NCBI RefSeq assembly: GCF_021049245.1
Contig: NZ_CP088020.1
Coordinates: 502,001 to 566,000, forward strand
Direction of reading: 5' to 3'
Length of the DNA stretch: 64,000 nt
DNA from: Radiobacillus kanasensis
GTDB taxonomy: Bacteria > Bacillota > Bacilli > Bacillales > Amphibacillaceae
In this document: in pieces, positions 56,559-64,000 of the stretch
How positions within the stretch are numbered: position 1 is the stretch's first letter
Layout: every line of letters begins with the position of its first letter
The notes under the pieces: generated by a model
Databases searched by the model: none
Told to the model about the DNA's origin: nothing
What the model saw: only the letters and a program-made list of their open reading frames with translations
Made by a program: the position numbers and the translations under genes

Positions 56559-57988
56559 TGAATTTTGAAACCATTATCGGTCTTGAAGTACACGTCGAGT
56601 TAAAAACAAACTCTAAAATTTTCAGTCCGAGCCCGAACGCCTTTGGAGCGGAACCGAATGAAAATGTAAACCCGATTGACCTAGGTTACCCGGGGGTACT
56701 TCCCGTATTAAATGAAGAAGCCGTTAACTTTGCTATGAAAGCGGCAATGGCGCTCAATTGTGAAATTGCGACAGATACGAAATTTGATCGTAAAAACTAC
56801 TTCTACCCAGATAACCCGAAAGCTTATCAAATTTCTCAATTTGACAAACCAATTGGGGAAAATGGCTGGATTGAAATCGAAGTAGATGGTGTCAAGAAAA
56901 AAATCGGAATCACGCGTCTCCACTTAGAAGAGGATGCAGGTAAACTAACCCATGGCGACAATGGCTACTCTCTAGTCGACTTTAACCGTCAAGGTACACC
57001 ATTAGTAGAGATCGTATCAGAACCAGATATTCGCAGTCCGAAAGAAGCATATGCTTATTTGGAAAAACTGAAAAACATTATCCAATTCACCGGAGTTTCG
57101 GATTGTAAGATGGAAGAAGGTTCCCTTCGTTGTGATGCGAACTTATCCATCCGCCCAATTGGACAAGAGGAATTCGGAGTGAAAACAGAGCTTAAAAACT
57201 TGAACTCGTTCTCTTTTGTTCAAAAGGGTCTGGAATTTGAAGAAATACGTCAGCAAAAAGTCTTACTGTCTGGTGGAGAAATTTTACAAGAAACGAGACG
57301 CTATGATGAACAAACAAAAGAAACGATTCTTATGAGGATAAAAGAGGGGTCAGACGATTATCGTTATTTCCCGGAACCAGATCTTGTACCGCTATATATT
57401 GACGAAGCTTGGAAAGAAAGAATCCGTGCTGAAATTCCAGAGCTTCCAGATGCCCGTAAGAAACGATACATTGATGACCTTCAATTGCCGGCCTATGATG
57501 CCATGGTATTGACGAGCACGAAAGAGATGTCCGATTTCTTTGAAGCAACGATTGCAAAGGGAGCGGATGTGAAACAAGCTTCCAACTGGTTAATGGGTGA
57601 AGTATCAGCTTACATGAATAAACAACAATTAGAACTAGAAGATCTTCCGATGACACCAGAAGCCTTAGCGAAAATGATCCAACTTATCGAAGATGGAACG
57701 ATTTCTTCTAAAATGGCGAAAAAGGTATTCTCTGAGTTGGTAGAAAAAGGTGGAGATCCAGAAAAAATCGTCAAAGAAAAAGGACTTGTTCAAATTTCGG
57801 ATGAAGGTCAGCTCAAGGAAATCATCACGGCGATTTTAGATGCAAACGAGCAATCCATTGAAGACTTTAAAAACGGGAAAGATCGAGCACTGGGCTTCCT
57901 AGTAGGTCAGGTCATGAAGCAGACAAAAGGACAAGCAAATCCTCCAATGGTAAATAAAATTCTTCTCGAAGAGATGAATAAAAGATAA
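56558..57988 (+). CDS. gatB: Asp/Glu-tRNA(Asn/Gln) amidotransferase subunit B
   Basis: A 476-residue tRNA kinase/amidotransferase subunit. N-terminal [12 protein letters not shown], the family segment [18 protein letters not shown] (about 78-95), and the C-terminal YqeY-like tail (about 330-476). Overlaps gatA (TAATG). A terminator follows. Confidence 0.97.
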   Translation: MNFETIIGLEVHVELKTNSKIFSPSPNAFGAEPNENVNPIDLGYPGVLPVLNEEAVNFAMKAAMALNCEIATDTKFDRKNYFYPDNPKAYQISQFDKPIGENGWIEIEVDGVKKKIGITRLHLEEDAGKLTHGDNGYSLVDFNRQGTPLVEIVSEPDIRSPKEAYAYLEKLKNIIQFTGVSDCKMEEGSLRCDANLSIRPIGQEEFGVKTELKNLNSFSFVQKGLEFEEIRQQKVLLSGGEILQETRRYDEQTKETILMRIKEGSDDYRYFPEPDLVPLYIDEAWKERIRAEIPELPDARKKRYIDDLQLPAYDAMVLTSTKEMSDFFEATIAKGADVKQASNWLMGEVSAYMNKQQLELEDLPMTPEALAKMIQLIEDGTISSKMAKKVFSELVEKGGDPEKIVKEKGLVQISDEGQLKEIITAILDANEQSIEDFKNGKDRALGFLVGQVMKQTKGQANPPMVNKILLEEMNKR

Positions 57989-58009
57989 CAAAAGTTGACG
58001 AAACTGTGG

Positions 58010-58040
58010 AAGACCTGCTTCGTATAAGCAGGTCTTCGTC
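58010..58040 (+). terminator. Terminator of gatCAB
   Basis: A perfect 11-bp stem (58010-58020 with 58026-58036) and a 5-base loop; the T run is short. Confidence 0.75.
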
Positions 58041-58153
58041 ATTGTAGAACCAGGTACTAGATGTAGATATCCATATTTTACTTTTCAAATGGTGCAAAAA
58101 GGACTATGATGTAAGGTGGACTATAAGTAATGACCGGTTAGGGGGTTTTACCC

Positions 58154-59062
58154 ATGAAACGTGCCCGTATCATATACAATCCAACTTCAGGACGCGAAGC
58201 CTTTAAAAAGGAATTAGCAGATGTACTCCAACGCTTAGAACAAGTGGGGTACGAGGCATCAGCTCATGCGACAACTGGGGCTGGAGATGCGACAGAAGCG
58301 GCTAAAGTCGCCGTAGAACGTAAATATGACATCGTAATCGCAGCTGGTGGAGACGGAACCATAAATGAAGTAATCAATGGATTAGCAGAACAAGACTATC
58401 GACCAAAGCTAGGGGTAATCCCTGTTGGTACGACTAATGACTTCGCAAGAGCTTTGTCGATTCCTAGAAATATTCAAAAGGCTGTAGATGTTATTGTTGA
58501 TGGTTATTCCACTCCATTAGATATTGGAAAAGTTAATGACGAATACTTTATGAATATCGCGGGAGGCGGAAAACTAACAGAGCTAACATATGAAGTACCA
58601 AGCAAGCAAAAAACGGTACTTGGTCAACTTGCTTACTACTTAAAAGGAATCGAAATGCTTCCATCCTTGCGCCCGATTCATGTCAAAATAGAATATGATG
58701 GAGAAGTATTTGAGGATGAAATTATGCTATTTCTCGTATCCAATACGAATTCTGTCGGAGGTTTTGAAAAACTTGCACCTGATGCGAAGATGGACGATGG
58801 TGTTTTCGACTTACTTATCTTGAAAAAGACGAACGTTGCTGAGTTTATCAGAATTGCTACTTTGGCGCTTAGAGGGGCCCACTTAGAAGACGATCGAATC
58901 GTTCATGTGACCGCGAAGCACATAAAAGTGGTGTCTGAAGAGAAAATGCAGCTCAACATAGATGGAGAATTCGGAGGCTTATTGCCAGGAGAATTCACGA
59001 ACCTTTATCAACATATTGAATATTTTGTTCCTAAAGAGTTTCTCGACAAAGAAGAAAGCTAA
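58154..59062 (+). CDS. dgkB: Diacylglycerol kinase DgkB
   Basis: A 302-residue soluble lipid kinase (formerly YerQ). It returns diacylglycerol, formed during lipoteichoic acid synthesis, to the phospholipid pool. Motifs: I-Y-N-P-T-S-G-R (about 7), the catalytic A-A-G-G-D-G-T-I-N-E-V-I-N-G-L (about 61-75), V-I-P-V-G-T-T-N-D-F-A-R (about 89-100). GGGGG lies before the ATG. Length equals the B. subtilis enzyme within a residue or so. Confidence 0.95.
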   Translation: MKRARIIYNPTSGREAFKKELADVLQRLEQVGYEASAHATTGAGDATEAAKVAVERKYDIVIAAGGDGTINEVINGLAEQDYRPKLGVIPVGTTNDFARALSIPRNIQKAVDVIVDGYSTPLDIGKVNDEYFMNIAGGGKLTELTYEVPSKQKTVLGQLAYYLKGIEMLPSLRPIHVKIEYDGEVFEDEIMLFLVSNTNSVGGFEKLAPDAKMDDGVFDLLILKKTNVAEFIRIATLALRGAHLEDDRIVHVTAKHIKVVSEEKMQLNIDGEFGGLLPGEFTNLYQHIEYFVPKEFLDKEES

Positions 59063-59083
59063 GGCTATCTTCTTTTTCTTTTT
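59048..59083 (+). terminator. Probable terminator of dgkB
   Basis: AAAGAAGA pairs with TCTTCTTT across the stop codon, and a long T-rich run follows. Confidence 0.55.
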
Positions 59084-59207
59084 TTGACAATCTACTAAAT
59101 TTCCCGGGAAATATAGCGAATCATGGTAATACTATACGGAGAAATTTATCATTTGTTTTCGGTTGTGATACACTTTGTAACAGGAAAAGACAAGAAGGAA
59201 GATGATG

Positions 59208-60593
59208 ATGGCGAAATTAAAACCACCTGTAAAGAAAAACCAAACGATAGAGCTATCTTTTGTCGATTTAACACATGATGGATCTGGCGTTGGGAAAATA
59301 GATGGCTACCCTTTATTTGTTCCGTACGGACTACCTGGAGAAACGGCAAAGGTAAAAGTCGTAAAAGTGAACAAAAACTTCGGCTTTGGAAAGCTTTTAG
59401 AACTAAACGAAGTAAGTCCAGATAGAGTTGAGCCACCATGTGATGTGTACGTGCAATGTGGAGGATGCCAGCTGCAACATATGAGCTATGACTTGCAGCT
59501 AGAAATGAAACGAAAGCAAGTGGAGACATCTCTTAAAAAGATAGGACACATAGAAAAAGTCCCGGTTCATCCTACAATCGGTATGGAAGATCCATGGAGA
59601 TACCGAAATAAAGTGCAAATTCCAGTTGCTGAAAGACATGGTGAATTGATTACAGGCTTCTACCAAAAACGTAGTCATAACATTATCGAAGGCATGGATC
59701 GATGTGTGATTACATCAGAGATCAATGATCGCATGGTGGAAGCAGTTCGTCGCATGGCCGACCGATTAAAGATACAAGCCTATGATGAAGAAAAACATCG
59801 AGGTGTTCTTCGCCATATCATGGTTCGCACCGGACAAGCTACCAATGAAACGATGATTGTACTGATTACTCGAACGGAAGAGTTGCCTCATCAGGAAGAA
59901 CTGGTGAAGGAGATTAGCGAAACGTATCCTCAGGTAAAGTCCATTATTCAGAACGTTAATAAGGATCGTACGAATGTTATTCTTGGTAGAAAGACGAAAG
60001 TGCTTTGGGGAAATGAGTACATCTATGATAATATTGGCGACATTAAATTTGCCATCTCCGCCAAGTCCTTTTACCAAGTGAATCCTCCACAAACGAAGAA
60101 GCTATATGATAAAGCTTTGGAATATGCGAATCTTCAAGGTGGAGAAACGGTGATTGATGCTTATTGCGGGATAGGTACGATTTCCCTATTTCTTGCGCAA
60201 AAAGCGAAAAAGGTTTACGGAGTTGAGATTGTTCCAGAAGCTATTTCGGATGCAAAAGCAAATGCGCGATTAAATCATATTGAAAATACCGAGTTCTTTG
60301 TAGGAGAAGCAGAGAAGGTCATGCCTTGGTGGACCGCCCAAGGGTTACGCCCAGATGTCATTGTAGTGGATCCTCCTAGAAAAGGCTGTGAGGAAGAACT
60401 GTTGATAGCAATGATCACCATGAAACCTGAACGAATTGTGTATGTATCTTGTAATCCATCTACACTCGCTAGGGATTTAAGAATTCTTGAGGATGGTGGA
60501 TATGAGACGAAACAAGTACAGCCTGTTGATATGTTTCCTCAGACTGGGCATGTGGAGTGCGTGGCGTTGATGGAGTTGAAATTGTCTAATTAA
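59208..60593 (+). CDS. rlmCD: 23S rRNA m5U methyltransferase RlmCD (YefA)
   Basis: A 461-residue enzyme of the RumA/TrmA type. An N-terminal TRAM domain (about 12-67), the Fe-S cysteines in [14 protein letters not shown] (about 77-90), and the C-terminal SAM domain with [11 protein letters not shown] (about 318) follow. The catalytic cysteine is in Y-V-S-C-N-P-S-T (about 417). In B. subtilis this protein methylates U747 and U1939. Three ATG codons in a row allow starts at 59202, 59205 or 59208; the spacing to GAAGGAA favours 59208. Confidence 0.93.
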   Translation: MAKLKPPVKKNQTIELSFVDLTHDGSGVGKIDGYPLFVPYGLPGETAKVKVVKVNKNFGFGKLLELNEVSPDRVEPPCDVYVQCGGCQLQHMSYDLQLEMKRKQVETSLKKIGHIEKVPVHPTIGMEDPWRYRNKVQIPVAERHGELITGFYQKRSHNIIEGMDRCVITSEINDRMVEAVRRMADRLKIQAYDEEKHRGVLRHIMVRTGQATNETMIVLITRTEELPHQEELVKEISETYPQVKSIIQNVNKDRTNVILGRKTKVLWGNEYIYDNIGDIKFAISAKSFYQVNPPQTKKLYDKALEYANLQGGETVIDAYCGIGTISLFLAQKAKKVYGVEIVPEAISDAKANARLNHIENTEFFVGEAEKVMPWWTAQGLRPDVIVVDPPRKGCEEELLIAMITMKPERIVYVSCNPSTLARDLRILEDGGYETKQVQPVDMFPQTGHVECVALMELKLSN

Positions 60594-60631
60594 AATATAA
60601 ACTACCAAAACAAAATAAACATTTCCGATTC

Positions 60632-60671
60632 AGACCCCGATTTCGTGGGAATAAACATTCCGGGTCTTTTT
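60632..60671 (+). terminator. Terminator of rlmCD
   Basis: Stem AGACCC (60632-60637) with GGGTCT (60662-60667), an inner 5-bp helix and TTTTT. Confidence 0.65.
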
Positions 60672-60726
60672 CATGCTCATCCCTTGTCTTGTCTCGGTTT
60701 TCTCGTGTTTTCATTCCGCAACATTC

Positions 60727-60851
60727 TCGGAAAACTTTATTTTAAAACAGAAAAAAAGGTGAAAAAACAGGCATATTAGAGGGAAGAAATTGAGTGTTTT
60801 TGAATCAAAAATCCTTCAAAATGGGGGTTCGGTCGGAAAACTTTATTTTAA
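60727..60851. repeat. 19-bp direct repeat pair
   Basis: TCGGAAAACTTTATTTTAA at 60727-60745 and 60833-60851, 106 bases apart. A related sequence, AAAAGTTTTGTTTATTTTAAC, lies near 60887-60907. Confidence 0.8.
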
Positions 60852-61304
60852 CTCGAACGGTGGAATGGGGGTTTGAGGGGGAAGGTAAAAGTTTTGTTTA
60901 TTTTAACGGTACATAGTAGTGAAACGAATATAAGTTAGGTTTGTAATATTACATCCATAATACTGGGATTTGGAGATAAGAGTAAAAACCTAATGTTGAG
61001 GTACAATGGAATTCGGTTAAATGTGTAACTGTAGAAAAGGTAATAAGGGTAATGATTGGTAGTAGAGGTAAGGGTTAAGGTAATGGGATTAATAAAGAGT
61101 GGGAATATATTTAAAAGTAGAAAAACAATAATAATTAATTGGTTATGTTATTGTATAGTTGTGCCATAAATTTTCTTATGATACGGAAGGAGGCGTTGTT
61201 TTATGAAAAAGACAATGATACTTAATGATGGGGTAACAATTAATTAAGGGTGAGCGTATCAATACCCCTATAAACTACGTGATCCCAATATAGGAGGATC
61301 ATAT

Positions 61305-61652
61305 TTGAGTAATATTAAGAAAGTAAATTCAGTTAAAGTAATGATGGACAAGGTAAACTTTGAATCAAATAATTTAGGTGAAAACTTTTGGGGAGCTAAA
61401 AGGTCAAAGTCACCAGAGGAATACAAACTTGGATCACCAATTGATTCTAAGTCTAATGTGTATAATATTGGAGCAATAATATTTGGTTTATTAGGTGGAG
61501 AAATGGATCATTCACTCTCAAAGTGGGAAGCTAATCAGAACTTATTCCAAGTAGCTCGAAAGGCTGTAGAAAAGGAAAGGGACAAACGATATTCTTCAAT
61601 CAAAGAATTCTACCATGCTTGGAAGGTAGCTTTAAAACAAAAATTTTTATGA
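61305..61652 (+). pseudogene. Serine/threonine kinase-like C-lobe remnant
   Basis: A 115-residue frame that matches only the C-lobe of bacterial protein kinase-like proteins: R-S-K-S-P-E-E-Y (APE-like segment, about 34-41), S-N-V-Y-N-I-G-A-I-I-F-G-L-L (about 49-62) and the end D-K-R-Y-S-S-I-K-E-F-Y-H-A-W. The glycine loop, lysine and catalytic HRD/DFG parts are missing and are not seen upstream. The TTG start has AGGAGG 7 bases upstream, so a short protein may still be made. I call it a truncated gene. Confidence 0.65.
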
Positions 61653-61668
61653 ATTAAATTTACTAACG

Positions 61669-61708
61669 GGCGATTCTTCAGAAAAGGAGATCGCCTTAAT
61701 ATTTTTTA
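61669..61708 (+). terminator. Weak terminator after the kinase remnant
   Basis: GGCGAT (61669-61674) pairs with ATCGCC (61690-61695), and a T run follows 7 bases later. Confidence 0.5.
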
Positions 61709-61784
61709 ATTGCAGTTTAGAGTAATACTAATTAAAGTAAAATTTGTCAACTTGTATTTAGAAATTATTCTTTGGAGGTAGAAA

Positions 61785-62330
61785 ATGAATAATATTGAAA
61801 ATGAATACCTTACAATTGTAAATTGGCAATTTAAACATTTTAAAGAACGTGCAGAAAAAGGGATATCGCAATTAACAGAAGAAGAATTACATTGGAAGCC
61901 AAATGAAGAGTCCAATAACATTGCAATATTAATCAAGCATTTAAGTGGGAATATGCACTCACGATGGGTAGACTTTTTGACAACAGATGGAGAGAAAACT
62001 TATAGAGATAGAGATTCTGAATTTGTTGATGATATCGAATCCAAGAAACAGCTTATGCAATTTTGGGAAGAGGGATGGGCATTGCTTTTTCATACAATAC
62101 AAACCCTTAAACCAGAGGATTTACATAAATCTGTTACTTTAAGACGAGAAACGTTAAGTGTCATTCAAGCAATTCAAACTGAAATAGCCCATATTAGCTA
62201 CCATTTAGGTCAAATTCTATATATAGGAAAACAAATCAAGGATAAAGAATGGGATATTCTTAGCATACCTAAAAACCGTTCAAAAGAGTTTAATAAGACG
62301 ATTGCAAAAAAACATAGTGACACTTATTAG
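61785..62330 (+). CDS. DinB-like (DUF1572) protein
   Basis: A 181-residue protein of the DinB/YfiT four-helix-bundle superfamily. The likely metal ligands are His53 in I-K-H-L-S-G-N and the pair in E-I-A-H-I-S-Y-H-L-G-Q-I (about 135-146). Such proteins may be thiol-dependent enzymes; substrates are mostly unknown. GGAGG lies before the ATG. It stands alone in an accessory region. Confidence 0.85.
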   Translation: MNNIENEYLTIVNWQFKHFKERAEKGISQLTEEELHWKPNEESNNIAILIKHLSGNMHSRWVDFLTTDGEKTYRDRDSEFVDDIESKKQLMQFWEEGWALLFHTIQTLKPEDLHKSVTLRRETLSVIQAIQTEIAHISYHLGQILYIGKQIKDKEWDILSIPKNRSKEFNKTIAKKHSDTY

Positions 62331-62741
62331 TATGCTTTATTCTTCATTAAACTATGTCCCTGTTACTTTCCTCTCCCCCAAGCTAAAAAGTCGGTACCTA
62401 CTGCTAAATAGTTGGTATCCAAACGGCAAAGGAAGCGGGAAGAGCAGCGGACGGACCACTATGTATTCAATCTTTATTCAATTGGTTTTTTCAATCAAAA
62501 ATCAATATCAATTCGGGGCAGATCCAGTAGGATTTTGCCCCTTTTCTTTTAAACAAAAAAGTTAAAAAGTCCAGTAAATCCTTTGTCCAATAAGGATAAC
62601 AGAAGGAAAAGGGGGAGGAATAATGAGAGAAATTTCGAGCGGCGTTCCGTATAAATCCGTAGGAATTTCCATGCTTTTTCAATATCATTTCATTAGTTTT
62701 TCCATTCTTTCCTCCTGATTCTTTCCTCCATTATGGGTACC

Positions 62742-62804
62742 AACTTAATTACATAACCAGAATATTCGATACAAGCCAGAACGGAAAGAAAAGACCGAAA
62801 ACGT
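62742..62804 (-). repeat. 63-bp diverged repeat, copy A
   Basis: About 47 of 63 bases match copy B (63178-63240) without gaps in my hand alignment. On the minus strand it reads L-S-V-L-A-C-I-E-Y-S-G-Y-V-I-K-L. Confidence 0.65.
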
Positions 62805-63177
62805 GGAAAATCGCCCATTTCAGGTACCAACTTTATTCCATTGCCTTTAGGGAAAAAAGAGGGAGTGGGGCTTAGAGTAGCAAGGATTTGAGGGGGATGA
62901 GGGAGTGAGATGGGGAAATTCCAACATAAAGACAGGTAAATATAGTAGAGAGAAGAAAAAGAGGATTAAAGAAAAAACAGACAGTGATAATCCATTTGCT
63001 AGACCCAAGAGGAGATCGAATTAATTAGGTTTCTTCTTCAAACATTCATGAAATATGGGTTTGCAGAGAAGTGTTTGTTAAAACGTTGTTTCCTCTGCAA
63101 AAAAGTCACTATTTAAAAGCCCCAAAATGGCAAGACTTCGGTTATTTTCTCTACCATCTTCCTTCCGTTCAGGGAAG

Positions 63178-63240
63178 AACTTAGTTACAATGGCAGGATA
63201 TTCTATACAACCCAGAACAGAAAAAAGAGGGGAAAAACGG
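63178..63240 (-). repeat. 63-bp diverged repeat, copy B
   Basis: Matches copy A as described there. On the minus strand it reads F-S-V-L-G-C-I-E-Y-P-A-I-V-T-K-F. A shorter, deleted relative may lie near 60741-60775 (P-V-F-S-P-F-F-S-V-L-K). Confidence 0.65.
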
Positions 63241-63554
63241 GGGTTTTGGGGAAGAACTAATTTACTACAGTAATACACAAGTACAGGTAATTAGAGCATT
63301 TACGGTTGTTCTACCAAAGGACTTAGGAACGTAAGTTTACAAAGCTAAGTGATGGAGTTAGGAAAAGATGATATGTGATTGCAGAGGTATATATGATAAG
63401 TGGGAATATCGTTCTTTATCAAAGATAATTTTATCATCGTATGTAGGACCCCTTCTATATCTGTTTTTGGGTTATATTTACGAATTTCCTGATGTTGTGA
63501 CTGATATCCGATGACATTCCTTTTTACTGTCAATAGGCCTTTAATTAAAGATAT

Positions 63555-63583
63555 AAGAAAACTCAAGGTCTTTGAGTTTTCTT
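63555..63583. terminator. Hairpin terminator downstream of the PaaX-like gene
   Basis: A perfect 12-bp stem (63555-63566 with 63572-63583) with a 5-base loop. The T-rich arms allow termination on the minus strand. Confidence 0.75.
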
Positions 63584-63601
63584 AACTGAAGTAGTCATAA
63601 T

Positions 63602-64000
63602 TTAGTTTCTTATATCAGCTACAAATGAGTAATAATAAGAATTTTCAGGGATCAAGGCAACTAAAGATCGCATTAACTTATCTAATGAGAAAAGTACAGT
63701 TGTGCCTAGCCAACTACTAGGTAAGAATTCAGCTGGCAACATGGGGTCTGCTATTATTAGATCATCCATTATCTCTTTGAGCGTTAGAAAATTTGTAAAT
63801 ACTTGTAAGGGATCTCGGTTTTTATCTTTGATTAATTTATTAAATATCGGTTTATACTCATTCTCAAGCCACATTTGCCTATTTTTGTAGTAGGTGTTAA
63901 TTTCCTCCAAATTCCATATTGAACTGGCCTTATTTGGTCCTGGTTCCCCCTCGGGATCTATACCATTTATCAAAAACTCATTACTAGAAATAATTGTTAT
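63602..64000 (-). CDS. PaaX-like transcriptional regulator, C-terminal part (5' end outside window)
   Basis: The frame is open from the stop at 63602 to the window edge, so the N-terminal part with the winged HTH is missing. The remaining 132 residues match the C-terminal domain of PaaX-type repressors: W-N-L-E-E-I-N-T-Y-Y (about 29-38), and A-D-P-M-L-P-A-E-F-L-P-S-S-W (about 84-97). PaaX represses phenylacetate catabolism through phenylacetyl-CoA; relatives control other pathways. The target here cannot be known. Confidence 0.7.
   Translation of the reverse strand: MTIISSNEFLINGIDPEGEPGPNKASSIWNLEEINTYYKNRQMWLENEYKPIFNKLIKDKNRDPLQVFTNFLTLKEIMDDLIIADPMLPAEFLPSSWLGTTVLFSLDKLMRSLVALIPENSYYYSFVADIRN

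Larger units (their letters stand above)
60594..61304. other. Gene-free region with a terminator and short direct repeats
   Basis: 711 bases without a gene. An AGACCC/GGGTCT stem with an inner GGAAT/ATTCC hairpin (60632-60667), followed by TTTTT, ends rlmCD. A 19-base direct repeat (TCGGAAAACTTTATTTTAA) occurs at 60727-60745 and 60833-60851. A short frame at 61203-61247 is not a gene. Confidence 0.6.
62331..63554. other. Gene-free accessory region with diverged repeats
   Basis: 1224 bases without a credible gene. It contains two copies of a 63-base repeat (listed separately), a hairpin at about 63060-63102 (TTTGCAGAG with CTCTGCAAA) and purine-rich stretches. A minus frame at 63345-63566 has no binding site and starts inside a terminator hairpin. 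Confidence 0.5.

Noticed and set aside
63345..63566. 73-codon minus-strand frame
   Set aside because: Its start lies in the 12-bp terminator hairpin at 63555-63583 and no family is recognised.

Overview
The window comes from the chromosome of a low-GC, spore-forming Bacillaceae species. The evidence is the gene order of the purine block, strong AGGAGG ribosome binding sites with many TTG and GTG starts, a Spo0E-family gene and a PTS operon. From about 12.3 to 60.6 kb the backbone follows the order known from Bacillus subtilis: yeaC-yeaD-yebA, guaA, pbuG, yebE-yebG, purEKBCSQLFMNHD, yerA, yerB, yerC, pcrB-pcrA-ligA-camS(yerH), a proline symporter, gatCAB, dgkB(yerQ), rlmCD(yefA). The genus cannot be read from the sequence.

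Layout. 0-4.3 kb: the 3' part of an Ig-repeat surface protein, a TetR regulator and two small membrane proteins. 4.4-8.3 kb: an ascorbate-type PTS operon whose only EIIA domain sits in its PRD regulator. 8.3-9.9 kb: an IS91-like element. 9.9-11.9 kb: a Spo0E-like gene (minus strand, 54 codons) and an orphan Ktr/Trk potassium channel. 12.3-16.8 kb: a MoxR / DUF58 / transglutaminase operon. 16.8-35.7 kb: purine biosynthesis and salvage, with three guanine-class riboswitches (guaA, pbuG, purE). A MntA-HepT toxin-antitoxin pair, an Hsp20 and yebEG lie between pbuG and purE. 35.7-46.9 kb: yer genes and the DNA repair block pcrB-pcrA-ligA-camS. 54.7-60.6 kb: gatCAB, dgkB and rlmCD.

Variable DNA lies on both sides of putP. 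Between camS and putP (46.9-49 kb) is the most interesting locus: an HTH-TPR regulator of the RNPP type (PlcR/NprR-like), followed 14 bp later by a secreted 123-residue precursor with seven exact copies of the nonapeptide HDAEPSIFS. The copies differ only at synonymous positions, and the signal peptidase site falls directly before copy 1. This looks like a receptor-pheromone pair with a multi-copy pheromone precursor. Between putP and gatC (51-54.7 kb) are an orphan secreted protein, a DUF4306-like membrane protein and a decayed IS4-type transposase. The last 3.4 kb is accessory: a kinase C-lobe remnant, a DinB-like protein, diverged 63-bp repeats and the C-terminal part of a PaaX-like regulator cut by the window edge.

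How the parts work together: the pur operon makes IMP, GuaA makes GMP, PbuG imports hypoxanthine/guanine and YerA may salvage adenine. Each of the first three transcription units carries its own guanine-responsive leader, so the purine functions here are set by one signal.
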